From JAXDAY01 sp034679345 (GTDB lineage Bacteria; Eisenbacteria; RBG-16-71-46; CAIMUX01; VGJL01), in assembly GCA_034679345.1 (NCBI GenBank), contig JAXDAY010000035.1, forward strand, positions 1-64,000: DNA of 64,000 nt. Direction: 5' to 3'. Both the position numbers and the translations under genes were made by a program. Below, in pieces: positions 42,756 to 51,184 of this stretch (its first letter is position 1; the number at the start of each line of letters is the position of its first letter). Under the pieces are notes generated by a model. The model did no database searches, had not been told where the DNA came from, and saw only the letters and a program-made list of their open reading frames with translations.

Positions 42756-43608
42756 ACTCCAGCAGGGTCCTCGCCCTGCGCTTTGCCACCTCGTTCAACA
42801 GGCGGTAGTCCGGATCCAGGTCGGCCGGCGCATCCAGGACCTCGTCCAGCGTCTTGCGGAACCCCTCCTGATCGAGCGTCTGCCGGCAGTAGCTCTGCGC
42901 GTAGAGCACCTGGAAGAACAGGAGACGCCGGCCCGACGCCTCGAACGCGCTCTCGAACGCTTCCCGCGCCAGCTCGGGATCTCCTCCTAGAAGAACCGGT
43001 TTGGTCGCCCACAGGGTCCCCGCGAATGCGTAAGGCATCCCCCGGAAGAAAGTTGGATCGATCTCGAGCACCCGCTCCAGCGCGACCTCGACGATCGGCA
43101 GATCGGCGATGGCCGCGGGCTCGTTCATGCTCAGGTTGATCCAGCTGACCCAGTTCGCCAGCGTCCAGAAGAGGAGGGGGACGTCGTCCTTGCCGGCTTC
43201 TTGCAGCTCCTCCGCAAACGCGTCGATGTCGAGGTCCGGCCGAAACCAGTCGAGCCGATCGAGCTGTGCGCGCCCCATGGAAAGTCCCTGGAGATAGAGG
43301 AGCTTCGCCTGCTCCGGATTCTCCCCTTCCACGAAGCCCATCGCGTAGTAGAAGTAGAGCTGCGCTCCCAGGGTCCAGAGATCGCGATTCTTCGGGGAGC
43401 TCTCGCACATGCCCCTCAGGAGCAGGAGGTTTCCCGGCATCCCCTTCTCCACGGTGTCGAGATCCTGGTCGCGGTAGAGGACCTCCACGGTCTTCTCGAG
43501 GATGGGGACCATCGTCGAGACCGCCGCGCGACGCGTGATGCCGCAGCCTCCGAGCAGGACGAGGGCGCCGAGGGCCGCGACTGTCGTAACTCCCCTTCGA
43601 CCGTTCAT
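42736..43608 (-). CDS. TRAP-associated lipoprotein, TatT (T-component) family
   Basis: 290 residues. Lipobox LLGGC. The mature part is all-helical with TPR-like units: DTVEKGMPGNLLLLRGMCESSP, LGAQLYFYYAMGFVEGENPEQA, VALERVLEIDPTFFRGMPYAFAG, ARTLLEYEDEWF. This is the pattern of TatT (Treponema TP0956-type) proteins, which form trimers that dock the P-subunit and are thought to hand over hydrophobic ligands at the membrane. First gene of the TRAP operon, overlapping dctP. It indicates a TatPT-type tripartite transporter, which often moves hydrophobic or lipid-like substrates. Confidence 0.85.
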   Translation of the reverse strand: MNGRRGVTTVAALGALVLLGGCGITRRAAVSTMVPILEKTVEVLYRDQDLDTVEKGMPGNLLLLRGMCESSPKNRDLWTLGAQLYFYYAMGFVEGENPEQAKLLYLQGLSMGRAQLDRLDWFRPDLDIDAFAEELQEAGKDDVPLLFWTLANWVSWINLSMNEPAAIADLPIVEVALERVLEIDPTFFRGMPYAFAGTLWATKPVLLGGDPELAREAFESAFEASGRRLLFFQVLYAQSYCRQTLDQEGFRKTLDEVLDAPADLDPDYRLLNEVAKRRARTLLEYEDEWF

Positions 43609-43725
43609 AGAACGCGGATTCTACGAGAGACGGTCCGTCGGGTCCACTACCGCCCGCGCCGGGACGGGAACCTGGGATGCCCCCGGTGGTTTGCTCCGCG
43701 GGAGGGAGGCGCGCCCGCCAGGCGC

Positions 43726-43755
43726 TTGACGCGCCCGTTCCTTCCTACCTAGATT
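43726..43755 (+). promoter_or_regulatory. Candidate sigma-70-type promoter of the ABC/Gld operon
   Basis: TTGACG (43726-43731) and TAGATT (43750-43755) with an 18-bp spacer, 55 bp upstream of the ABC ATPase start, in the divergent gap shared with the TRAP operon. Elements are near consensus but not exact. Confidence 0.45.
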
Positions 43756-43810
43756 TCTATTCCGTTGTGGCTTCATTCCCTAGGACAGGAAAGAGTTACG
43801 GAGGGGATCG

Positions 43811-44755
43811 ATGATCGAAGTCCGGAATCTGCGCAAGACCTTCGGACCGACCGTAGCCGTGGATGATGTCTCTTTCGATGTGACGAAGGGGGAGGTCCTC
43901 GGCTTCCTTGGCCCGAACGGCGCGGGCAAGACCACGACCATGAGAGTACTAACTTGTTATCTTCCAGCCGATTCCGGCAGCGCGAAGGTGGCTGGATACG
44001 ACACGGCCGATCATCCGATCGAGGTGCGCCGCAGGATCGGCTACCTGCCCGAGAGCGCCCCGCTGTACCTCGACATGGACGTGACGGAGTATCTCTCCTT
44101 CGTCGCGGAGATCCGGGGCGTGCCGCCGCCGAGCCGTCGGGCGCGAATCCGAGACATGATCGAGCTGTGCAATCTCGGCAGCGTGCAGCGCCGCCCCGTG
44201 GGGGAGCTCTCAAAGGGATTCCGCCAGCGGGTCGGACTCGCCCAGACCCTGATGCACGACCCCGATGTCCTGATTCTGGATGAGCCGACCACCGGGCTCG
44301 ACCCGAACCAGATCGTGCAGATTCGCGAGCTGATCAAGCAGATCGGCCGGGAGAAGACCGTCATCCTGTCGACCCACATCCTCCAGGAGGTCGAGGCCAC
44401 CTGCACTCGGGTCCAGATCATCAACGACGGGCGATTGATCGCCCAGGGAACCGTCGACGAGCTCACCCACCTCGCCACCGGGGACGCGCGCGTGGTCGTC
44501 CGGGTGAAGGCGCCGCCCGCCGCTGTGGAGCCGAAGATGTCGGCTGTTCCCGGGGTGAAATCCATCCGGCAGATCCAGGCGCCCGCCGACTCCGCGGCCC
44601 GCTACGAGCTGGTCGCGTCCTCGTCTGAGGAAGACGCGCTCGAGGAGGCGGTCTTCCGCACGGCGGTCGAGAACGGATGGGTCGTCACCGAGTTGCGGCG
44701 CGAAGCGCAGAGTCTCGAGCAAGTCTTCCAGCGGCTCACCAGGGGGGAGGCGTAG
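43811..44755 (+). CDS. ABC transporter ATP-binding protein (GldA/NosF-like)
   Basis: 314 residues. The ATPase domain has Walker A GPNGAGKT (34-41), Q-loop region YLPESAPLYLDMDV, signature LSKGFRQR, Walker B DVLILDEPTTGLD and switch STHILQEVEATC. The C-terminal 85 residues are the extension found in GldA-type subunits. Family members energise ABC-2 exporters; in Bacteroidetes the GldAFG complex supports gliding. It forms one operon with the permease (0-bp gap), the GldG-like protein and DUF4340. GGAGGGGATCG precedes the ATG. Confidence 0.93.
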   Translation: MIEVRNLRKTFGPTVAVDDVSFDVTKGEVLGFLGPNGAGKTTTMRVLTCYLPADSGSAKVAGYDTADHPIEVRRRIGYLPESAPLYLDMDVTEYLSFVAEIRGVPPPSRRARIRDMIELCNLGSVQRRPVGELSKGFRQRVGLAQTLMHDPDVLILDEPTTGLDPNQIVQIRELIKQIGREKTVILSTHILQEVEATCTRVQIINDGRLIAQGTVDELTHLATGDARVVVRVKAPPAAVEPKMSAVPGVKSIRQIQAPADSAARYELVASSSEEDALEEAVFRTAVENGWVVTELRREAQSLEQVFQRLTRGEA

Positions 44756-45475
44756 ATGGAGAGCGTCATTCCGATCTTCAAGAAGGAGTTCCGGGGGTAC
44801 TTCCAGTCCCCCATCGCATACATCTTCATCACCGTGTTCATGGTCCTGCTTCACGGCCTGCTCTTCTGGGCGACCGGGTTCCTTGTCATCGGGCAGGCGG
44901 AGCTGCGGGAGTTCTTCGGCTTGATCTCGATCATGCTGATATTCTTCGTGCCGGCGATCTCGATGCGCCTCTGGTCGGAGGAGATGAAGCTCGGGACGAT
45001 GGAGCTTCTGATGACTTTCCCGGTCCGCGACTGGGAGGCGGTCGTGGCCAAGTTCCTCGCCGCGCTGGCGATGATTGCCATCGCAATTCTCCTGACGATC
45101 CCCCTGCCGATCTCGGTAGGGATCGCCGGGAAGCTCGATCCGGGCCCGGTGATCGGCGGCTATCTCGGCGCGCTCCTGCTCGGGGCGGCCTATCTCGCCA
45201 TCGGAGCCTGGACTTCGAGCACGACATCGAACCAGATCGTGAGCTTCATTCTGGCGCTCCTGATTCTCCTCGTGGGCAGCCTCGGACTGGACTGGATCCG
45301 TCAGTTCAGCCCGTCCTGGATCGCTCCATGGCTCTCCTACCTGTCGCTGCGCGAGCACTTCGACAACATCGCGCGCGGCGTGGTCGACATCCGCGACATC
45401 GTCTACTACCTCTCGGTGACCGGCTTCTTCCTGTATCTGAACGTGCGCGCGGTCGAGAGCCGGAAGTGGACCTAG
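44756..45475 (+). CDS. ABC-2 type permease (GldF-like)
   Basis: 239 residues, six transmembrane segments: FKKEFRGYFQSPIAYIFITVF, then EEMKLGTMELLMTFPVRDWEAVVAKFLAAL, the conserved cytoplasmic loop of this permease family, then LLLGAAYLAIGAWTSSTTSNQIVSFI and YYLSVTGFFLYLNVRAVESRKW. It is the membrane partner of the ATPase directly upstream; the start codon follows the ATPase stop without a gap. Confidence 0.9.
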   Translation: MESVIPIFKKEFRGYFQSPIAYIFITVFMVLLHGLLFWATGFLVIGQAELREFFGLISIMLIFFVPAISMRLWSEEMKLGTMELLMTFPVRDWEAVVAKFLAALAMIAIAILLTIPLPISVGIAGKLDPGPVIGGYLGALLLGAAYLAIGAWTSSTTSNQIVSFILALLILLVGSLGLDWIRQFSPSWIAPWLSYLSLREHFDNIARGVVDIRDIVYYLSVTGFFLYLNVRAVESRKWT

Positions 45476-45484
45476 GAGGCAGAG

Positions 45485-47149
45485 ATGGCTGATCGAAAGA
45501 CAAGTCGCAAATCGATGCGGGGGCTCTACACCGCCACCGTCGTCCTGCTGGTGGCGCTGATTCTCGTGGCTCTGAATCTCGTCGTATCCCGGGTGCTCGC
45601 CCGGGTGGACCTGACGCAAGACAAGGAGTTCACGATCTCGAAGGCGACGCGCGAGATCCTGTCGAACCTCGATGACGTCGTGACGATCAAGGTCTACTTC
45701 TCCAAGAAGCTTCCGCCGAATCTCGCGATGCTGCGGCGGAACATCGACGACGTCCTGAGGGAATACCAGGCCTATTCCCACGGCAAGGTTCGTGTCGAGT
45801 ACATCGACCCCTCCGAGAAGCCGGAGGAGGAGCAGAAGCTGCGATTCCTCGGGATCCCCCAAGTCCAGCTCAACGTGCTCGAGAAGGACCAGCTGCAGGT
45901 GATCAATGGCTATATGGGGCTTGCGATCCTCTATGCCGATCGGCACCAATCGATCCCGGTGGTGCAGGACGTCTACACTCTGGAGTACGATCTCACCGCC
46001 GGCATCCTGCAGGTCCTCTCGACCCAGAAGCGGGTCGTTGGGTATCTGACCGGCATCGGAGAGCCGGAGCTCAGCCGCGATTTCGAACCACTCGGCCGGC
46101 TCCTGGCGCAGACCTACGAGGTGCGCCCCGTCGAACTGGATGGGGGACGCCAGAGCGTCCCGCCGGAGATCAACACCCTCTTGATCGCTCGACCCACGTC
46201 CGTCTCCGAGCGGATTCAGTGGCAGATCGACCAGTACATAATGCGCGGCGGGCGCGCTCTTTTTCTGGTCGATCCGTTGAAGCTGGACGAACAGATGGGG
46301 CTCGCCAACCCGATCCCTCTGGCTTCGGGACTCGACGAGATGCTCTCCCACTATGGAGTCCGAGTCGATCGGGCGATGGTCCAGGACCGGATCTGCGAGA
46401 ACGCTGGCTTCTCGCAGGGTTATCTGCGGTACTCCGTCTCCTACCCGGCGTGGCCGAAGGTGGCCGGAAACCAGCTTTCGCTGGAGAGCCCGATCACAAG
46501 CCGCCTCGAGGCGCTCGTGCTCCCATGGTGCTCGCCCCTCGAGGTGCTCGTTCCGAAAGCGTCCGGCAAGGACACGACGGCTGCGGGCCCGAGGGCTCCG
46601 CAGACCGACGTTCGAGCGACAATCCTCGCCCAGTCGTCGCCAGCGGCATGGCTCCAGCGGGGCCGGTATGATCTCAATCCGCCCAATCCGTTCCAGATGC
46701 AGCAGGCGCCCAAGGAAGGCCAGACCTATCCGCTGGCCGTCGCGCTCGTCGGGAGGTTTCGATCCTACTTCGACGGCCGGCCGGCGCCGGCGGCGCAGGG
46801 AGACACCTTGGGGGCGGCGCCGTCGACGCCTGCGATCGGCATGAGCCCCGAGACCCAGGTGATCGTGATCGGCAACTCCCAGTTCGCGTCGGGGTCGTTT
46901 CTCTCGATGTTCCCGGGAAACCAGGAGTTCATCCTGAACACGGTGGATTGGATGACCCTGGGCGACAAGCTCATCTCGATTCGTTCTCGAGGGGCGGTCG
47001 ACCGACCACTGGGGATCACATCCGCGGGAGCGAAGACGGCCTTCAAGTACGCGAACACCTTCGGCATGGCGATCCTGGTGGCAGTCTTCGGGGTCGTTCG
47101 CTTCCAGATGCGCCGAAGGGCGCGCCGCGCCGCGGCCAGCCAGTCCTAG
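45485..47149 (+). CDS. GldG-family membrane-anchored protein
   Basis: 554 residues. One N-terminal helix (ATVVLLVALILVALNLVVSR) and one C-terminal helix (GMAILVAVFGVVRFQMRR) enclose a large periplasmic part. Opening motif VDLTQDKEFTISKATREILSNLDDVVTIKVYFSKKLP is diagnostic of the GldG/ABC-type uncharacterised family, followed by YIDPSEKPEEEQKL, VGYLTGIGEPELS, TLLIARPTSVSERIQWQIDQYI and FLVDP. A Gly/Pro-rich loop of about 30 residues (GRPAPAAQGDTLG) interrupts the second half. Probably senses or couples an extracytoplasmic substrate to the ABC pump. Confidence 0.9.
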   Translation: MADRKTSRKSMRGLYTATVVLLVALILVALNLVVSRVLARVDLTQDKEFTISKATREILSNLDDVVTIKVYFSKKLPPNLAMLRRNIDDVLREYQAYSHGKVRVEYIDPSEKPEEEQKLRFLGIPQVQLNVLEKDQLQVINGYMGLAILYADRHQSIPVVQDVYTLEYDLTAGILQVLSTQKRVVGYLTGIGEPELSRDFEPLGRLLAQTYEVRPVELDGGRQSVPPEINTLLIARPTSVSERIQWQIDQYIMRGGRALFLVDPLKLDEQMGLANPIPLASGLDEMLSHYGVRVDRAMVQDRICENAGFSQGYLRYSVSYPAWPKVAGNQLSLESPITSRLEALVLPWCSPLEVLVPKASGKDTTAAGPRAPQTDVRATILAQSSPAAWLQRGRYDLNPPNPFQMQQAPKEGQTYPLAVALVGRFRSYFDGRPAPAAQGDTLGAAPSTPAIGMSPETQVIVIGNSQFASGSFLSMFPGNQEFILNTVDWMTLGDKLISIRSRGAVDRPLGITSAGAKTAFKYANTFGMAILVAVFGVVRFQMRRRARRAAASQS

Positions 47150-47161
47150 GAGGTAACCGGC

Positions 47162-48103
47162 ATGAGGGGACGCACGATTCTGATCTTGCTGGGCGTGCTC
47201 GTGGTTCTCGTGGCCGTCGCCACGCTCTTCGAGACGAACCGCCGGAAGGCGACCCGCGGGGGAGGCAAGCCCTTCTTCAAGGGATTGAAGACCGAGCAGG
47301 TCGACGGGATCCGGTTCATCACCGAGGGAGAGGAGACGATCCTCGAGAAGAAAGACGGCGTATGGCTGGTCGCGTCCGAGGGGAACTACCGCGCCGAGCA
47401 GAAGCTCGTGCAGGACATCGTCGACAAGCTGCCGCGGTTCATGGCCGATGAGATCGTCTCCACGAACCCCGCGAATCAGAGCCTGTTCCGGGTCGACTCG
47501 ACGGGCATCGAGGTCTGGGTGGATCAGTCGGGCAAGGAGATCGGCCACTTCTTCATCGGCAAGCCGGGCAGCGACTTCCTCTCGACCTATGTGCGGAGCG
47601 CGGCCTCGAACGATGTGATCGTCGTGCCCGAATACCTGCCCAGCCTCTTTCAGCGGGGGGAGACCTGGCGCGAGCGGACGCTGAACGCTTTCGCGCAGGA
47701 AGACATCAACCGCTACGAGTACGCCTCGCCCACCCGGGGGAGAGTCGTCGTGGTCAAGCAGGACGACGGCCAGTGGCGCATGGAGGAGCCTGACACGGGT
47801 AGAGTCGAACCGAGCCGGCTCTCGGTCGCGCTGCGGACCTTCGCCTCGCTCAAGGCAGATGGATTCGCCGATACGCTGAGCGCCGTCGCCGCCGGCCTGG
47901 AACCCGACACCGCCCATGTCAAGGCGGTCACGTCGGATGGACAGGAGCACGCGATCCACATCGGCGCGACAGCGCCGGGGCTGCGATTCTACATCCGCAA
48001 GCCGGGAGGCTCTCAGATCTACACGCTGGCGAAGGGGCGGTTGAACTCGCTCATGGTCCGAAAGGAAGCGCTCCTCGGAGGCTCCACGCCGCCGGGCATG
48101 TGA
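47162..48103 (+). CDS. DUF4340-family protein
   Basis: 313 residues. Single N-terminal membrane helix (ILILLGVLVVLVAVATLFET); the rest is periplasmic and made of repeated alpha/beta units (VDGIRFITEGEETILEKKDGVWLV, LFRVDSTGIEVWVDQSGKEIGHFFIGKPG, DTAHVKAVTSDGQEHAIHIG). This matches DUF4340, which regularly closes ABC-GldF-GldG operons in many phyla. Role unknown; presumed accessory to the transporter. It ends convergently with the desulfhydrase gene. Confidence 0.85.
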   Translation: MRGRTILILLGVLVVLVAVATLFETNRRKATRGGGKPFFKGLKTEQVDGIRFITEGEETILEKKDGVWLVASEGNYRAEQKLVQDIVDKLPRFMADEIVSTNPANQSLFRVDSTGIEVWVDQSGKEIGHFFIGKPGSDFLSTYVRSAASNDVIVVPEYLPSLFQRGETWRERTLNAFAQEDINRYEYASPTRGRVVVVKQDDGQWRMEEPDTGRVEPSRLSVALRTFASLKADGFADTLSAVAAGLEPDTAHVKAVTSDGQEHAIHIGATAPGLRFYIRKPGGSQIYTLAKGRLNSLMVRKEALLGGSTPPGM

Positions 48104-48133
48104 CGGCAAGGCGTCCGGGCGGCTGAGGGAGGA

Positions 48134-49129
48134 TCAGATCGAGGTCGAGGGGAGCAGCTCCTCTCGGTAGGCGAAGAGGCTGTAGATCCCGCCCGTGTGG
48201 ACGAAGAGCGCCTCGTCCTCCGGCGGGATCTCTCCGCTTGCCAGGAGGTCCCCGAAGGCGAGAAAGGCCTTGCCCGTGTAGACGGGATCGAGCAAGAGCC
48301 CCTCCTCGCGCGCGACCTGGCGGATACGATCGAGGAGCCTCGGGTAGGTTTTCGCGTAGCCTGGCCCCCTGTAGCCCTCGATCACCCGAACGTCGGAGGG
48401 ATCGATCCCGACGGCGATCCCGAAGCGCTCGGCAAACTCCTGGGCGATCGCAGCGACCCGCCCGCGGAAGTAGGCCTCGTCGTCACAGACCGCGACTCCG
48501 CGGATCCGCGCCGGCAGCCCGAGGAGCCGGACGCCGATGAGGAGTCCCGCCAGGGTCCCGGCCGAGCCGGTCGCGGATACGATGTGCCGCACGCGCTCGC
48601 CAAAGCCCTGATTCGCGACCTCCTCCAGCATCGAGACGTATCCCCAGGCTCCGAGAGCGTTCGAGCCCCCCTCCGGGATCACATAGGGATGGCGCCCCGA
48701 CGCCCGCAGACGCTCGGCCTCCGCCTCCATGATCTGCGCGCGCGACGCGTACTGCTCCGGAGTGATGTAGACCGGCCGCGCCCCGACGAGAAGATCGATC
48801 AAGACATTCCCGTCGGCGAGAGGCGGGCGATCCCCCCGAAGGAAGAGGACCGAATCGAGGCCCAGGCGTCGCGCCGCCACCGCGGTCGCCCGACAGTGGT
48901 TCGACTGGATCCCGCCGCAGGTGATGACGCAGTCGCAGCGGCGCTCGAGCGCCTCGGCGAGGAGGAACTCGAGCTTGCGGACCTTGTTTCCGGAGAGATC
49001 GGACCCCGACTCATCGTCCCGCTTGACCCAGACCGGGGCTCCCCCGGAGCGCAGCGCGACGCGCGCGATCGGCGCGATCCTAGTCGGGAAGCAGCCGAGG
49101 GAAACGCGAGGCGGGTAGGAGAGCCCCAC
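48134..49129 (-). CDS. PLP-dependent D-cysteine desulfhydrase / ACC deaminase family
   Basis: 331 residues from a GTG. Fold type II PLP enzyme. The PLP lysine is in DLSGNKVRKLEFLLAEA. Other family blocks: TCGGIQSNHCRATAVAARRLGL, VIPEGGSNALGAWGYVSM, VSATGSAGTLAGLLIG, DPVYTGKAFLAFGDL and FVHTGGIYSLFAY. Members release ammonia and pyruvate from D-cysteine (desulfhydrase) or cleave 1-aminocyclopropane-1-carboxylate; motif reading does not separate these safely, though the desulfhydrase type is more common. It lies 15 bp downstream of rseP on the same strand. Confidence 0.85.
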   Translation of the reverse strand: MGLSYPPRVSLGCFPTRIAPIARVALRSGGAPVWVKRDDESGSDLSGNKVRKLEFLLAEALERRCDCVITCGGIQSNHCRATAVAARRLGLDSVLFLRGDRPPLADGNVLIDLLVGARPVYITPEQYASRAQIMEAEAERLRASGRHPYVIPEGGSNALGAWGYVSMLEEVANQGFGERVRHIVSATGSAGTLAGLLIGVRLLGLPARIRGVAVCDDEAYFRGRVAAIAQEFAERFGIAVGIDPSDVRVIEGYRGPGYAKTYPRLLDRIRQVAREEGLLLDPVYTGKAFLAFGDLLASGEIPPEDEALFVHTGGIYSLFAYREELLPSTSI

Positions 49130-49144
49130 GCGCGCCTCCCCGCC

Positions 49145-50206
49145 CTACCGCAGTTTCATGAAGTCGTTGAAGACGACGACGGCGATCAGGGCGAGCAGCA
49201 GAACCATCCCGACCTGCTGAACCCAGAGCTTCAGCTTGGTCGAGAGGGGTCGCCGCCTCACCGCCTCGACAAGAATGAGCACGAGGTGCCCCCCGTCGAG
49301 GGCGGGGATCGGGAGGATGTTCAAGAACCCGATGTTGACGCTGATCAGCGCGAGGAAGTCGAGGAAGTCCCAGACTCCCTGCCGAGCGTACTCGCCGCTC
49401 ATCTTCGCGATCCCGACGGGCCCAGAGAGATCGCGCACCGAGGCCTGGAGCGTGACGAGCTTGCCGATCCCCATGGCGGTGAGCCTCAGATAGGTCCATG
49501 TGGCGCTCCAACCATAGACGAAGGCTTGGCCTGGCCCGACGCGCTCGTGCAGGACCAACGGCTGGATGCCGATCTTGCCGACCTGCTCGGTCCCCTGCTT
49601 CTCGCTTCGAGTGGTGAGGGAGATCTCCTTGCGCTCTTCTCCTCGCATCACCTCGACCGTGACCTCTTGCCCCGGGCTCGCGTAGATCTTGTCGACCAGG
49701 TCTTCCCACTTCTCGACCGCGGCGCCGTCGATGGCGACGATCTGATCTCCGCGCTCCAACCCGGCCTGATCCGCCGGCCAACCGGGGACCGGGCGGTCGA
49801 TCACGGTGCCGATGGGATCCGGCAGCGTCGGGACTCCCCTTACTCCGAAGACGAGCCAGAGAACGAATCCCGCGAGGACGATGTTCATGATCACGCCGGC
49901 GCAGATGACCAGCACCTTCTGCCAGCCATTCTTGTTCATGAAGAGATGGGGGTCGCTCGGATCGAAGGATTCGGACGAGTCGAACGACTCGTCGATCATT
50001 CCGGCCATCTTCACGTAGCCGCCCAGCGGGAGCCATGAGACCCGATACTCGGTCTCTCCCCGCTGGAAGGAGACGAGCTTCGGACCGAAGCCGATGGAGA
50101 AGCGGTCCACACGGATCCCGACCGCTCTCGCCGCCAGGAAGTGGCCGAGCTCGTGGACGAGGATGATCACCCCGACGACGACGATGAACGAGAGAACGTA
50201 CTCCAT
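49145..50206 (-). CDS. rseP: Site-2 intramembrane zinc protease RseP
   Basis: 353 residues. The zinc motif HELGH (18-22) is in the first helix; the second metal-ligand motif NILPIPALDGGHL is near residue 300. A single PDZ domain lies between about 120 and 200 (GWPADQAGLERGDQIVAIDG). Four membrane helices. RseP cleaves anti-sigma factors and signal-peptide remnants inside the membrane and so controls the envelope stress response. It is at normal length for the one-PDZ type; usual partners (dxr, cdsA, bamA) are not next to it here. Confidence 0.95.
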   Translation of the reverse strand: MEYVLSFIVVVGVIILVHELGHFLAARAVGIRVDRFSIGFGPKLVSFQRGETEYRVSWLPLGGYVKMAGMIDESFDSSESFDPSDPHLFMNKNGWQKVLVICAGVIMNIVLAGFVLWLVFGVRGVPTLPDPIGTVIDRPVPGWPADQAGLERGDQIVAIDGAAVEKWEDLVDKIYASPGQEVTVEVMRGEERKEISLTTRSEKQGTEQVGKIGIQPLVLHERVGPGQAFVYGWSATWTYLRLTAMGIGKLVTLQASVRDLSGPVGIAKMSGEYARQGVWDFLDFLALISVNIGFLNILPIPALDGGHLVLILVEAVRRRPLSTKLKLWVQQVGMVLLLALIAVVVFNDFMKLR

Positions 50207-50328
50207 CCGGACTCCTCGATTATTGATCTGTTGGCTGCGGGATCCCTGCGGTCAAAAGGGCCGACTCCCCATAGTAGAGGGAAGGCCGGCGCGCCACAAG
50301 GGCGCTCCGGCCGCAGTGATCGGCGCAA

Positions 50329-51021
50329 TCAGTCCCTTCGGCCGCCCAGAATCCCCGCTCGAAACAGGAAGTAGAGCAGGGTCAGGACCGCCGTCGCCGC
50401 CGCGGCGATGTAGGTCCAGGCCGCAGCCGTGAGCACGCTACGCGCCCCCGCGGCTTCTTCCTCGGTCACCACGATCCCCTCGCTCCGCACCAGGGCGAGC
50501 GCTCTGCGCGAGGCATCGATCTCGACGGGGAGAGTGACGAGCTGGAAGAGCACGACGGCGCCGAAGAGAACGATCCCGACGTACAGCAGGCCGGTGACCT
50601 GCAGGATGAGCCCGATGATGATCAACGGCCAGGCGAGCTGCGAGCCGATCGACGTGACCGGAACCATCGCGGTGCGAAACTGCAGCGGCAGGTACTTCTG
50701 CGCATGCTGGATCGCGTGCCCGGCCTCGTGCGCGGCCACCCCCACCGCCGCGAGGGAGCGCCCGTCGTGAACGTCGGGAGAGAGTCGAAGGACCTGGACC
50801 CGCGGATCATAGTGGTCCGAGAGGAATCCGGAGACGCGCTCGACCTTCACGTCGAGCCCCGTGCGGCGCACGATCCGCTCGGCCGCCTCCGCACCAGACA
50901 GGCGGGTGCTCAGGGCGACCTGGGAGTAACGGCTGAAAGCTTTCTTGACCCAGATCTGGGCGACGACGGAGAGAATCATCGCCGGGCCGACGAACAGCAG
51001 GTACATGGGATCGAACATCAT
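50329..51021 (-). CDS. YugP-like membrane zinc metallopeptidase
   Basis: 230 residues, AAGGAG 9 bp before the ATG pair. N-terminal helix (YLLFVGPAMILSVVAQIWV), then the family stretch RLSGAEAAERIVRRTGLDV and SDHYDPRVQVLRLSPDVHDGRSLAAVGVAAHEAGHAIQ with zinc motif HEAGH at 98-102. Two or three helices follow, and the conserved LPVEIDASRRAL, characteristic of the YugP/DUF2227-type neutral zinc proteases. Substrates are unknown; it may process membrane proteins. Also contains a C-terminal hydrophobic pair of helices. Confidence 0.9.
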   Translation of the reverse strand: MMFDPMYLLFVGPAMILSVVAQIWVKKAFSRYSQVALSTRLSGAEAAERIVRRTGLDVKVERVSGFLSDHYDPRVQVLRLSPDVHDGRSLAAVGVAAHEAGHAIQHAQKYLPLQFRTAMVPVTSIGSQLAWPLIIIGLILQVTGLLYVGIVLFGAVVLFQLVTLPVEIDASRRALALVRSEGIVVTEEEAAGARSVLTAAAWTYIAAAATAVLTLLYFLFRAGILGGRRD

Positions 51022-51184
51022 CTCGATGACTCCTTGGTCCCGATTGGATTCCGCGCCGGGTGCCACGCGCCGGACCTGTTGCTGAACACTGGAGCCTCTG
51101 GTAGGTTCATGTCGCTGAACGGGAGCGGCCCCACATGTCAAGCTATCAGACCCTGACAGGCCGGACAACAGGTCGGCGGAACCC

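Noticed and set aside
44210..48109. A 1299-codon open frame antisense to the ABC/Gld operon
   Set aside because: High-GC genes create long open antisense frames. The translation is charged low-complexity sequence without domains, and the opposite strand has four recognisable genes.
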